Assembly (NCBI RefSeq): GCF_016342705.1
Contig: NZ_JAEINV010000017.1
Span: 1 to 64,000, forward strand
Source of the DNA: Lutibacter sp.
GTDB taxonomy: Bacteria; Bacteroidota; Bacteroidia; Flavobacteriales; Flavobacteriaceae
DNA: 64,000 bases
Direction: 5' to 3'
Below, one piece after another: positions 63,969-64,000 of this stretch; position 1 is the first letter of the stretch; the number at the start of each line of letters is the position of its first letter. The position numbers and the translations under genes were made by a program. The notes beneath the pieces were generated by a model. That model saw nothing but the letters and a program-made list of their open reading frames with translations. It was not told the origin of the DNA and made no database searches.

Positions 63969-64000
63969 ATGAAAAAATGGATTTTTATAATTGTAATTTT
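63969..64000 (+). CDS. start of an exported protein gene, running off the window
   Basis: An ATG encodes MKKWIFIIVI, the basic-plus-hydrophobic start of a signal peptide, and continues past the window's end. The stretch 63831-63929 before it is A+T-rich with no gene seen. The identity cannot be told. Confidence 0.4.
   Translation, partial: MKKWIFIIVI

Overview
The window is chromosomal DNA from a low-GC member of the Bacteroidetes, most likely a marine-type Flavobacteriaceae. The evidence is the strong A+T bias, many promoters with the Bacteroidetes TAnnTTTG -7 element (several with a TTG about 18-23 bases upstream), lipoprotein and outer-membrane protein types common in that family, and flavobacterial-type gene content (YtxJ, DUF2130, the UbiA/Maf pair, a detached C-terminal transketolase subunit). 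The genus cannot be fixed from the sequence alone. I see no phage, integrase, transposase or CRISPR array. Nearly all of the window is housekeeping or ordinary accessory chromosome.

Layout. 1-3022 (minus) is the most unusual accessory block: a three-gene operon with a TolB-like/TPR membrane protein, a single-pass membrane protein and a short caspase-like protein that has the catalytic His but no Cys. A seven-unit tetranucleotide repeat joins the first two genes. 3131-3385 (plus) encodes an 84-residue protein of perfect 8-residue repeats. 3.4-9 kb holds cspA, two adjacent DEAD-box helicases, DUF2130, TspO and QueD. 9.2-11.4 kb holds a TetR-like gene, an ABC1 kinase gene destroyed by an internal deletion, and a flavin reductase. 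11.7-26 kb holds two close paralogues of a zinc-motif SDR protein, an acetate-type transporter, a minus-strand membrane gene cluster (one gene frameshifted), the agmatine-to-putrescine pair, and two tandem phosphofructokinases of which the first has lost its catalytic aspartates. 26-32.4 kb holds two helicases, a GH5 lipoprotein with an inserted domain, and two lipoproteins.

32.5-42 kb is an aspartate-family amino acid region: pepT, lysA, a threonine-rich leader peptide too short for ordinary gene calling, thrA (fused aspartokinase/homoserine dehydrogenase), thrB, thrC, then a trans-sulfuration enzyme. 42-50.3 kb holds aminopeptidase P, gcvT, an acyltransferase, rmuC, a peroxiredoxin, and the divergent glyA and fumarylacetoacetase genes, whose promoters overlap. 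50.4-56.6 kb holds a lipoprotein, YtxJ, ClpB, Hsp20, a histidine phosphatase and SmpB. 56.6-63.5 kb holds a UbiA prenyltransferase, Maf, a C-terminal transketolase subunit, an outer-membrane barrel protein, an FKBP-like lipoprotein with calcium-type repeats, Hsp15, an SDR, a TPMT-like methyltransferase, a PRTase and AroK. tRNA-Lys and tRNA-Leu and the first bases of another gene close the window.

Threads that connect genes: the thr leader probably senses threonyl-tRNA (and perhaps isoleucyl-tRNA) to control thrABC; glyA and gcvT both feed one-carbon metabolism; ClpB and Hsp20 are adjacent protein-quality genes. At least three genes are broken or partial (ABC1 kinase, COG4705 membrane protein, a nitroreductase tail) and the caspase-like gene may be a fourth, so local gene decay or assembly error should be kept in mind.
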